The position numbers and the translations under genes are program-made. A DNA stretch of 64,000 nucleotides from Diplonema papillatum (lineage: Eukaryota > Euglenozoa > Diplonemea > Diplonemida > Diplonemidae), in NCBI GenBank assembly GCA_030068145.1, contig JAPJBO010000875.1, forward strand, positions 31,656-95,655, written 5' to 3'. The notes under the pieces are model-generated. The model had not been told where the DNA came from, ran no database searches, and worked only from the letters and a program-made list of their open reading frames with translations. This document shows, in pieces, positions 1 to 9,800 of this stretch (position 1 is its first letter; every line of letters begins with the position of its first letter).

Positions 1-525
1 CTTTTGTTGAGAGGGCAGGTGGTGTTAAGTTCTTGAGATAACCTGCACTCCAGGGTTTACCGGCCGGGCAGCACCCCTGGTAGCTGACTTCAGGTCCGGG
101 CGGACGGATAAGAATCAGCAAAAGCCCTGGAGAGTCCGAGCACGGATCGCTTGATGTTCGGTCGGACGAAGTTGCTGCTGTCCCGATTCAGAAGGCCAGG
201 ACACAACGCAGGCAGGACAGCGATGCTTGGGGTCAGAGGGACTTACCTATGGTCGACTCCAACTAAAGAAAGCCGAAAGCAGCCGCGTCCTTGACGTGCC
301 AAAGACCTGATTTTACTCGGTGGTGGGTTTTGGGCGGCTAGCGTGCAATCGGCCGATCTCTATCGAGATTCGAAGTTGCTCTGATCCCGAAATCACGCGT
401 TTCTTGCAATTGAGGCTGTTCCACAACACGTCGAGGCTCAAAGATTCTGCAAAGTGCCACGAAACACCGATAAAACAGGGCTCTGTTTCGTAAAAGACAG
501 GTCGTTCGAATGAAACTCTCACCTA
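1..525. other. Left edge, no gene recognised
   Basis: No convincing coding frame or RNA gene is seen. If the LSU fragment to the right came from an intact rDNA unit, ITS2 and 5.8S should lie here. I looked for the conserved 5.8S core (GATGAAGAACG, GAATTGCAG) and did not find it, so the rDNA similarity appears to begin only near 526. Confidence 0.5.
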
Positions 526-690
526 CCTCAGCTGTTGAAGATCTACGCGCTAAACTTAAGCATACCACTCAGCGCAGGAAAAGAAAGCAACCGCGATGCT
601 CCTAGTAACGGCGAGTGAACAAGGCAGAGCCCAAGCCTGAACCGGGTTTCTACGCAAGCTGGCGCAAGCTGCTTGAGGTTGGAGAGGAAT
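526..690 (+). rRNA. 5' fragment of LSU (28S-type) rRNA, probably a relic
   Basis: The stretch follows the universal start of nuclear LSU rRNA. A degenerate CCTCAG...CTAC.CGCT block leads into AACTTAAGCATA, then GCGCAGGAAAAGAAA, then CCTAGTAACGGCGAGTGAA, in the right order and spacing for the first ~100 nt of 28S. Similarity then fades through a GAGCCCAAGCCTGAA region and a weak GGTTGGAGAGGA block near 680. Several normally invariant positions differ (CATACCACTCAGCGCAGG instead of the usual CATAYCARTAAGCGGAGG). The rest of LSU is absent, because a protein gene starts at 791. An rDNA-derived pseudogene or a dispersed 28S fragment is more likely than a working gene. A very divergent fragmented rRNA cannot be excluded. 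Confidence 0.72.
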
Positions 691-790
691 GCCAGCTGTT
701 GAAACGACCCAGCACCCACCGACCTTTTGAAACCTCGCCCTCAGGAAATAATTCAGAAAAAAAACACGTACCCACATGCAGTGACCAACG

Positions 791-3700
791 ATGGAGAGCG
801 GAGAGGGGATTGTGATCCCGGCGGCAATGTACGCACGGAGTCGGGCGCAGCTGGAGGCGAAGAGGAGTGGCAGCGGAGGGAAACGGCGCGCCGACGCAAA
901 GGCCGCCGACAAGGGCAGCAAGCCCGTTCGGAAAAAACGCGAAGAAACGGTCATCGTCGTCGACGAGCCGTCGTGCGGCGCAAGCCACCTCTTGCGCCGC
1001 GAAGATGCTCACCTGTGGCTCTCTCCGTCTACCGAGATGCGGTGGACCCACGCGCAGTTGGTTGCAACGATTAACGACAGCGGCGCGTGTCGTCTGGTTG
1101 ACGAAGTGTCCGGCACCCGGCTTCTCCAGTCGAACCCCGATGCTGTCAACCCTTCGTCCTCAGCTTCCGTGGCACGCTATCATCTCCGCCCGGACGAGCC
1201 GAAGCGGGCCATGTTGAACGCCACGACCAGCCTTCTTGGCGGGGGGTCCGTTTGCCTCCCGTCATGCACGTTGTCGCCGGGCAGCGACCAGGTGCTGGCT
1301 CGGTTTCGCTCTCTGTGGCTGCCGACCCGGAGGGGGGAGCGCGAGGAAAAAAGGATCCGCTCCGCGGCGCTCTCGTCGAAGGCGGTCTGCCTCGACGAAC
1401 TGTGCGCCGAGTGCATCGAGCTGGTGGTGACAGCTCCGGGCGACGAAGACGGGGGCAGGGCCGTGCTGGTCGCGACCGCACCGAATTTTGAGTGCTTCGT
1501 CGACCTCCGCGCGGTCGGCGAGGTCACCCTGCAGCGGCGAGCGTCGCACTGGACCATGAAAGCAAGCCACGGGCAAAGCACATGCCGGATGGAAGCTGCG
1601 GATGCAGATGGACTTGCTTCCAGCGCGACGCCGGCACAACACTCGCTCCTGGAATCAGAGTGTCGCTACGGAGAATCTCGTGGTGCGAACGATGGAGACG
1701 CAGCCGATGGCCTCCTTCCGTATCAACCAAGCGACCCTCTCTCTTACTTAGACGTTCCGGACAACGGTCACGCCTCGCTTGTCTCGCCTCATATCCCTGG
1801 AGCCACCGGTTGGTACCGGAGAGCTGCCGACGGGTACACGTTCGTAGGGTCACATTCCGTTGGATGGTGGTGGTTCCGACCGAGAGGTTCGGACGGCGGT
1901 TGGCGGTCGTCTCTAGTCGCTTGGGGAACGCAGCCGAACGATGCAGAGTGGGACGAGGCGGGCCTCGTAGTCGGTGCGCGGAGCGCAGAGTACCTGTCAG
2001 CGATCCTGCCGAAGAAGAGGCTGGCTTCCGTGGGTGCCCGCCTGCAGGCGCTGGCGGGGCAGCAGGCCGCTGTCTCTGCCGGCGACCGGGCGCAGCGGGA
2101 GTTGTCGCATCTCCTGTCGCAGGTCGAGAGTGCACTTGAACCGGGGGTGCGGAACACGGGGAATGCCATGTTGAGTCTGTGGCGAGCCTGCAGGGACCCA
2201 GCTTCGCTTCAAACCGCGTTGCAAGTTGGGTTCGAGGCGTCTGCAGGAGGGCTTGCCTTCCCGCAGTTGCTAGCGACGCAATGGGCAGAGATGGACCATG
2301 CGCTGTTTCGTCCAGTGACCCAATGTCTCTCCGACACTGGTGAACAAAGGCACACGGGCTCTCGTAGGAGCCTCGACTTGGCTCTCACAGCCAGCCACTT
2401 GGCACCGTTCCAGCAAAGCGATTCGTTTTCTAGAGAATCGGCGGCGGCCACCGTGAAGAGCAAACCGCCTGGAAAAGAGGTCGGCGTCCTGATGGTAACC
2501 TGCAGCGAGAAGGACGCGAGGGCTCTGCAACGCATCATTAAGAAGAAGGAAGGCCACTTCGGCTGGGTGACTCCGATCGTCGCCCGCACTCGGTCACCCG
2601 TTCACGTTGAGGAACAGCATGGCCAGTTCGAGGACGCCGCTGGACTGTCCGGTACCTACCGAAACAGTGAAGCAGCGCCGGGTGGTACCCGCCTTGTGTT
2701 TCTTGACACACCGAGTCTTCCGCTGAAAACGCGCGCGGACGGCGCGCAGCTGCGGCTGATCCCGCCGTTCTTCTTGTTTCGGGTCGTGTCGTGCGACCCG
2801 CATCGAAAAGGGATCGTCGTGCGCCCCGTCGGTCCCATCAAGCCGGCGGACCCGTCGTTTTTCGAAAGAGTCCGCGCGGTGTCTCCGTTGCTCGCCCTCT
2901 CCTCGAACGGCGCGCAGGCCGTCGCCGCACTGCGAGCGGCGTTGGAAGCGTACGCGAATCCAGACCAGAGGGCTGCAGGCTCCCTCCGTGGCATCACCGG
3001 CTCCAGCGGGACACTCGGCGAAGGTTCCTCGCAGGTGTCCCCAGTTGAAGAACGCGAGGAAGACACGAGCAGCGGCGGGAGTCGGCCCGAAGCCAACCGG
3101 TCCCTGCTCAAGAGCGCGGTTGACGCGTTCTTCGCGTCGGCCGGGGCGCCGCAGGCCTTCCTTTGGAACGGCCTCGCCCTGACGCCCCACTCCAACCTTT
3201 CCCAGTCGCTCTTTTACAACGTGCCCAACTTCCGGCCGTCTGCCTTTGCCCGTCCCGGCTGGGCGTCTCCGGAGTCGAAGTCCCCGTATCAACGGCGGGA
3301 TGAAGCGAGCCTTTCATCCGCCCCGTCGAGAGATCTGGTCGGGACGCCTGGTTCTCTCGGCGACGGGAGTGTGGCGTTGCGGGGGCTTGATTCGGTGTTG
3401 TTGAGGTCGGGCGGAGGCGTCGTCGTGCCGACACCGCCGGCGCCGAAGATGAGCATGCTCGCCCTCGCCAGGGCGGCCATGCGCTCGTTGGAGGAGAGGC
3501 AATCAGCGGCCGGCAGAAACAACGGGAGGAGAGACGCGTCGTCGAGGACACATGCTCCGGCCACGTTCCGGGTCGCGGGGCACGGGCACGACGCCGCAAG
3601 GCGAGGGATCCCAGGCCCGGGCAGCCGCACGTGCCGCGTGCTCAGCGCGAACGCGCACGGCCGGGAACCGGCCAAAGCCCGTGGCGCGCTGCTGTCAGCG

Positions 3701-5326
3701 ACGGTGCCGTCGCGGGAGCGGTTTGCCCTGGCCGACCCGGAGTCCGCCGCGTCGTCGCCGCTGGTCCGCAGCGCGAGCTCGCCCGAGCAGGCCGACGCGG
3801 CCGTCAAGCACGGCCGCAGCGGCCGGAAGCCGTCGCGGCTGCGCCTGGCGCTGATTACAGGCAATGCCCGGCAGTACCTTTTCACCCTCAAAAGCGTGGC
3901 CCGCGCCGTCGTCGCCCTCGCCGGGCGCCTGCGCGCGGCGAGGGTCCGCGTCGCAGCCCGCCTGGTCTGCCGACACCTGCGGCGGGTCCGGGCCATGGCC
4001 GCCGTCCGCTCGCACCTGCGCCGGGCGAGAGCCGCCGCGCTCCTGCAAGCCGCGGGAAGGGGCCTCGCGGCGCGGCTGCGCGCCCACCGGGTCAGGCGGC
4101 TGCACGCGGCCCGGCGCGGGGCCGAGGAGCTGCTGGCGAAGCGGTGCTTCGCGCGGTTGCTGCGGAACAGAGACGCGGGGCGCGGCCGCAGGGCCGCCGG
4201 CTACGCGCGCGCGGTCTTCAAGGGGTACTTGGACCGCGCCGGGCTGCGCCGGTTGCGGCTGGTGGTTCGCGTGCAGACCTGGTGGAAGCGGGGCTGCTGG
4301 AAGCGGGCGCTGCGGAGGCGGTGGGCGGCGAGGGCGATTTCGAGGTGGTACGGGGCTTGTTTGAGGAGACGGGCGGTCAGGAGAGAGGCGGCGCTGGTTG
4401 TGCAGGAGTGGTGGAGGCAGATGTTGGCGGGCTGGGAAAGGAAGAAAAGGGAAACGGCGGCGATGACTGCGCAAAGCGCGTGGCGAAAGTACTCTGCCGT
4501 CGCATGGGCCGATTTGCTGCGGGAACATCGGGCAGCGTCTCGCAAGCAAGATGAAGACTTTGCGAAGGAGGTCGATAAGTACCACGCTTCCGCGATTGTC
4601 GGCCGCTTCTTTCACAAAATCGCGCGAAGGCAAGCCGAGGAGAAGAGACGGATGTCGATGGCAGTCGTGGTCCAGCAGTTTGCAAGGACGTGGCTCTCTG
4701 TGTCTACAAAAGAAGAGAAAGAAACCGCGTACGACGCGGTTGTAACAGCGCAGGTGTCGAAGCTTGGTGAGGACCGACGAAGGCAGAGGGCTGCTCTGGT
4801 CATCCAAAGAGCGTTCCGTGCGAAGACTAATTCAGCGAAGTTGCATCGGTCAGTGGACCGTTTGCAGGTAGACAGGCACAAGATGGCGATGTTGCTGCTA
4901 CGCGACGAGAGTGCTGTCGTCATTCAAGCTCACATGCGAGGCTACTTGACACGGAAACGTGTCAAGAATGTCATCCCGATTGTTGAGCGAGAGCTACACG
5001 CGGAGCTTCACCGTGAGCTTCTCGAAGAATCCGCTTTGATAATTCAGGCTGCTTGGCTGAACTACTGCGCAGACCAGTTGCAGTGGCAACAGTGTAGAGA
5101 CAAGGCCGCAGTCTGCATTCAGTCGCTGTGGAAGGGCTTCACGTCCCGGAGGGACACAGCCTACCTCAAGGTGCACCAAAGCATAGTAAAGCACGAGGAG
5201 CGCCGCCAGCGAGCGACTGCGGCGCTCAAGATCCAGACTCTGTGGCGGTGTTACAAAGAAGTGGTCCTCGACGCGGATCCGAACAGAACAGCCAGTTTCC
5301 GCCCGGCCCCTGCAGCGTCACTGTAG
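791..5326 (+). CDS. Large IQ-motif (calmodulin-binding type) protein, 1511 aa
   Basis: A single 4.5-kb open frame starts at ATG 791 and stops at 5326, with strong GC3 bias and no need for introns. The N-terminal two thirds (to about residue 1000) match no family I recognise and include low-complexity Ser/Gly/Arg segments. From about residue 1015 the protein becomes Arg/Ala/Trp-rich and helical, with degenerate IQ-like units (VQTWWKRGCWKRAL, VVQEWWRQML). Five clearer IQ motifs lie near residues 1334 (VIQRAFRAKT), 1374 (VIQAHMRGYLTRKR), 1414 (IIQAAWLNYC), 1439 (CIQSLWKGFTSRR) and 1477 (KIQTLWRCYK). IQ motifs normally bind calmodulin or myosin light chains. No myosin or kinesin head, or other catalytic domain, is visible, so a cytoskeletal, centrosomal or ciliary scaffold role is only a guess. 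It is the only large gene here without introns. Confidence 0.88.
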   Translation: MESGEGIVIPAAMYARSRAQLEAKRSGSGGKRRADAKAADKGSKPVRKKREETVIVVDEPSCGASHLLRREDAHLWLSPSTEMRWTHAQLVATINDSGACRLVDEVSGTRLLQSNPDAVNPSSSASVARYHLRPDEPKRAMLNATTSLLGGGSVCLPSCTLSPGSDQVLARFRSLWLPTRRGEREEKRIRSAALSSKAVCLDELCAECIELVVTAPGDEDGGRAVLVATAPNFECFVDLRAVGEVTLQRRASHWTMKASHGQSTCRMEAADADGLASSATPAQHSLLESECRYGESRGANDGDAADGLLPYQPSDPLSYLDVPDNGHASLVSPHIPGATGWYRRAADGYTFVGSHSVGWWWFRPRGSDGGWRSSLVAWGTQPNDAEWDEAGLVVGARSAEYLSAILPKKRLASVGARLQALAGQQAAVSAGDRAQRELSHLLSQVESALEPGVRNTGNAMLSLWRACRDPASLQTALQVGFEASAGGLAFPQLLATQWAEMDHALFRPVTQCLSDTGEQRHTGSRRSLDLALTASHLAPFQQSDSFSRESAAATVKSKPPGKEVGVLMVTCSEKDARALQRIIKKKEGHFGWVTPIVARTRSPVHVEEQHGQFEDAAGLSGTYRNSEAAPGGTRLVFLDTPSLPLKTRADGAQLRLIPPFFLFRVVSCDPHRKGIVVRPVGPIKPADPSFFERVRAVSPLLALSSNGAQAVAALRAALEAYANPDQRAAGSLRGITGSSGTLGEGSSQVSPVEEREEDTSSGGSRPEANRSLLKSAVDAFFASAGAPQAFLWNGLALTPHSNLSQSLFYNVPNFRPSAFARPGWASPESKSPYQRRDEASLSSAPSRDLVGTPGSLGDGSVALRGLDSVLLRSGGGVVVPTPPAPKMSMLALARAAMRSLEERQSAAGRNNGRRDASSRTHAPATFRVAGHGHDAARRGIPGPGSRTCRVLSANAHGREPAKARGALLSATVPSRERFALADPESAASSPLVRSASSPEQADAAVKHGRSGRKPSRLRLALITGNARQYLFTLKSVARAVVALAGRLRAARVRVAARLVCRHLRRVRAMAAVRSHLRRARAAALLQAAGRGLAARLRAHRVRRLHAARRGAEELLAKRCFARLLRNRDAGRGRRAAGYARAVFKGYLDRAGLRRLRLVVRVQTWWKRGCWKRALRRRWAARAISRWYGACLRRRAVRREAALVVQEWWRQMLAGWERKKRETAAMTAQSAWRKYSAVAWADLLREHRAASRKQDEDFAKEVDKYHASAIVGRFFHKIARRQAEEKRRMSMAVVVQQFARTWLSVSTKEEKETAYDAVVTAQVSKLGEDRRRQRAALVIQRAFRAKTNSAKLHRSVDRLQVDRHKMAMLLLRDESAVVIQAHMRGYLTRKRVKNVIPIVERELHAELHRELLEESALIIQAAWLNYCADQLQWQQCRDKAAVCIQSLWKGFTSRRDTAYLKVHQSIVKHEERRQRATAALKIQTLWRCYKEVVLDADPNRTASFRPAPAASL

Positions 5327-6863
5327 CATGTCCTCACAGTCATTGCCTGTGGTAGGGGCTGACACGCAGAAGAAAGTGCGCTGCCACATCAGAAAATTTT
5401 GATCACAGGATTCGGCTGCACTCGTCCTGGCATCGCGGCTGCGTTCGCGAAGGAAAGTACAACTGTGCATTTCCTCGTGGTGCGTGTATGTTACGAGTTG
5501 CAGAGTCTCACCAACGATACAAAATTTAGAGCACAATTGTGTCTCGTCCTGAAACAAGGTCGATTTGCGCATTCTCGTCTCCCCACCCTCGATCAGTTTC
5601 CTGGCACGTGAAGACATGGTGCGGAAACGGAAGAAAGCCGGCATGATGATGAAATGAAGCACACTTGCTAAACAAGCAGACCGTAGCAGGTCCTCTGCAC
5701 TTTTTTTGTCCGCGAGAGCGAACAACAAGACTCAATACCAGAACCAAGTGGATGAATCCCTGGCGCAAGAAAAGACAACGCCTCAGTTCAAAGTCGTCCA
5801 CTGCCTCCGGGGTTCACACCATCTATTTGCGAGTACAATCAATTGTTCTTTACCACTTTGACAGGGCAACTCGGGCTTCGAAACGAAACTGCGAGAGCGT
5901 GATGTAGAGTAAAAATACATGCCGACGTCAATTTGCTACTTGAACACGAGTCCGGGGGACGAGTGCGAGAGTTCGTTCTTCTTTCCCCTCAAGCACGCGG
6001 ACCAGGTCAAACGGCTCCCAGTAGCTATTACCAAAGTCTTTTCCTTCGAAGCTAACGTACTTGCCGAGCATTGTAAGATATGTTCCTGACTGCAATGAAG
6101 GAGCGTACAAGGAGTGCCGTTGCCTCCTAGCTTCCACGCTGCGCGCACTTCATACCATTCAAGCCACTTGCAAATTTGAGAGGGCGGTGAGACAAACATT
6201 GACTAAAGTTTCAAGGGTGTCGGGTACGATGGACGCTTCCATGAACTGCACGGACGCACTCCGGAGAGTCTCATTCCGCTTTGGAAATACCGTCAGGACA
6301 CTTAGCATCCACTTTATTCCTGCCCTGAGACGTTGGACCTCACCCGCCTTTCTCGCTGTGTGGTTCTGCACACTTCTTCTTGTTTGTCTCAATTAGTTCC
6401 TTACCGGGCTCCCCGCTCGGACCCTTGGAGAAAGATGAGCACCAGCAGAAGCGCGGTCCACCTTGTGCATTCAGCCTGTCATGTCTCGTTCTGTTCTTTT
6501 TCACCGCTCGTGGCTCCGCGAAGATCCGTCTGCAAAGAGCCAAGTCGGAACCTCATGCGACTGTCTGACTATCTCAGAAAATGGCTGCCCAGTCAGTAAG
6601 CGCCTCGCAAGTCGAACGTCAGCGAATCATAAATCGCCAGAGATCGCCAGTTGTAGGCTAGGCTGACGGGGTTGCTGGTCAGCACATGGTTTGGCAGGTG
6701 TTCGAGTCGTGTTCTGCGACCCCGTTCAGGCGACACCACAAATTACTCTATGTGACTTTCGATGCTTTAGCGCCACAAGCAAATCTTGTTTTTATTCGAA
6801 ATGCTTCCCTCTGCATGACTAACGGAATGCATAAAGGGATCCTCGGGAGGGAGGGTGGAGGCG
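5327..6863. other. Intergenic, no gene seen
   Basis: The region separates the IQ-protein stop from the start of the coiled-coil gene. It is less GC-rich than the flanking exons and has only short, compositionally random ORFs on both strands. No repeat family seen elsewhere in the window was recognised. The downstream promoter must lie near its right end, but no motif could be assigned. Confidence 0.5.
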
Positions 6864-9800
6864 ATGTCCTCCGTTTATGACAACCCAAGCGACGTTCGCC
6901 ACTGGAAGGTGCAGCAGATCACGCGGCAGACGTACAGCGTGCGTCGAGGAAGGGAAGGTGCCGAGGATGAAGTCAGCCGCACCCCGGTGCCCCGCCACCA
7001 CGCCAACGCAGCGAGCGCGGTCATACCGGACGGCAACGGCAGCCGCTGGGAGCCGAGCAACGTGCGATCGAGCAGCTATGCGCAGAGTGACACAAGCCCC
7101 GCCGCATCGCGGCACTCGGCCCCCGACCCCGCCCAGCCCGCCTTGCGACGAGTCGTGGCGACACTGGAAGAAGAAAACAGGTACGCGGGGGGGCATACAT
7201 CTACAAATTAGCACTCAAGCTTTCACAGGCGAGTCGCTTTTGTGCTACGAAGGTTCGCGAGAGTTCCGCTAGTACGCACGAACAAAATCTCGGAATCGAC
7301 TGACGCTTACCCTCGGAAGGACTGCACAGTCCAAGCCCAAACAGAAACAACGAGGGTCGAAAAATACAACCTGGCCCCTTTCTTTTTTAGAAACCTTTCC
7401 TCGTTTCCTCCTTTACTTTGATCACAGGTGTCACGGCAGGTTTTGGCAGCCGCTGCTTAACAAGTGCATGCTAATCCATGTGGTTCATGTACTTAAAAGA
7501 ACTCAATGCTTTACAAAATTTGACGTGGGCGGCTTTGGATTTACATCTGAATGACACCTCAATACAAAAAAAGTTGTCGACAACGAACAATTAGAAGAAT
7601 AAAACAAAACTACGCACCTCTTTGGCTGCCTCCCCCGCACCCAGCCTGGTCAAAAGGGAGCGAACCCTACATTCACACAGGTTGCTGAATGCCCAACTCG
7701 ATTCAAAGTCGCGTAAGACAAAGGATCTCGAGGACGCGCTCCGTGCGCAACAGACAGAAAACGACGCGCTCGCGAGGAAGGCGAAGCGCGGGACCGAGGC
7801 GCTGGAGGAGGTTCTGCACGAGAAGGACGGTGAGATTTTTCAGCTCAGCCGAGACCTCGAAGCGGCCCAGCAGCTGAAGCTCGAGTGCCAGGAAACGGTC
7901 GACCTCATGCAGACGTTCACCGCTGAGAAAGACAAGACCATCCGCCTGCTGCAGTCGAAGCTCGGAGAAGTCGGCGAGCAACGCAAAGCAAGTTTCCAAA
8001 AGGAACTCTTCCACTACCAAGAAACCGCCACCACCCTCATGAAGGATCTTCAAAGGTATCTAATTTCTAGACTGTCTCTTGTTGTGTGTTTATTCCTCCA
8101 ACAGAGTTCCTACACTCGTCGCTGTTGGCATAAAAAGGAAAGCCCCGAGGAGCGAAAAAGCGGAAACGTTTACTACTAAATTAGGCCGAAAAATGACTCA
8201 CAGAGCGAGATCCGAGAAGGAAGCTGCGGAACAAGATGCCATTCGCTTGAAGCACTCGCTGCGAGAAGCGAAGCGAAAGTATGGAGTTTCGTCTTTCTCA
8301 GGCGGTAAAGTTTTTCTGGCCCTGGATTTTGTGTTCTGGAAAAAAAACCACAGCACACTCATAAAAAAAGCGGGAGAGCTGCTATGCCTCCGATTAGCGC
8401 CGTTTTGCGCAAAATTACCCGATTTCTCTGACCTGAAGGCTCAAAGACTTTGGCCGAGGCGTTCGAATATGTCGGGAAGATGGCATAAACAGCCAAGAAC
8501 AAGCATCGCTTTGCGCTGGGCATGCAAGGGGGAGGTGTGCCGTCAGCGTTGCATGTTTGCAAGGCGAGCGGAAATCCGGGTGGGGGGGAGGACTCCTCGC
8601 TTCGATAGTACTGCTGTCGTCAGCTTTCGTTGAGAGAAGCTTTGCCGGCTCAATAACACAGCTTGCAGTCGCAAAGCGAAAACCTCAAGAGCCAAGCTGC
8701 TGAGGCCGTGGCGAAGGCGTCTAAAGCACTGCAAAATGAGCTCGACGCATGCCACCACGAAGCAGGGCAGCTGGCCGAAGAGAAAGAGTTCCTCGCGAAG
8801 GAGTTTGACCGCAAGGTGGCCAGGGTACGACTGGACTTCGAGGACGAGCTGAAAAGAGAGGCGAAAGGCGCTCGCAACGAGGTATGCCGATAGAAGCTTT
8901 TGCGGGCTTGCACCCGATTTGAAGTCGTGTGCCATTACTCGATTGACTACGGGCAGAACCGCGTGAGCCACCCGCAGGTGCAATCCGCGACGGCAGTTCA
9001 GCTTTCGACACGGTCGCGCTCGTCGCCGAGCGGCGCGTTCTACTCCCTTGCTTACCAGAAGTGGTTCACATAGACCAGGATTCTACGTCTGGGTTCAATG
9101 AAGGAACCCCGAGCTCACGCCCATTTAAAGTTTGAGAATCGTCGAGGAAGCGATTTCCCCAATGCCTCCAATCATTCGCTTTACCTGGCGTAACTCCTGT
9201 TTTGGCTCTAGCTACCTGAGGGAAACTTCGGAGTGAGCGGTTACCGTTTGCTTTCTCTTTTAAAGGTAACAAACGCGTTTGTCATTCTCGTTCTCCCTTC
9301 AGAATAAAGACGGTTGGCAGCGTATCGTGTTGTACCCATCAAATAGGAACTGCACACGTGCGCACAAACAAATGATTTTCCGTCGGTTTGGACGAAGGAA
9401 AAGGTAGACACATACCCACACTTCTACACAGAATGCAGAGCTTCGGAACGAGATAGCAACGCTAAAGAAGACGATTAAGTCCATGGAAGGGTCCCGGAAA
9501 GACGTCGACGAAGCGATGCGAAAGCTTAAACACGATCTGCACCTAGTCAAAGCCCGAGCCAACCAGTTCGAGGAGTCTGATTCGAAGATCGATAGTCTCC
9601 AGCAGGCGTTCGAGCGGGAAATCCAACGGATCGACAAGAAGGTAAAACGAGTCGAAGCGGAGGTATGCGTTTCCATCTGCGCACCCCTTCAGTACCTTCA
9701 AACATGACTTGATGCTAGCATCAGACATGCATGAGAGGCAGTATTCTATTCTGTCGTAACATGAAACTAAGCTTTATTCCCCGTGTGCTCAACTGGTTCG

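Noticed and set aside
3695..4807. 370-aa minus-strand ORF under the IQ protein
   Set aside because: Pro/Arg-rich mirror frame of the Arg/Ala-rich coding region. No domain, and weaker composition than the plus-strand frame.
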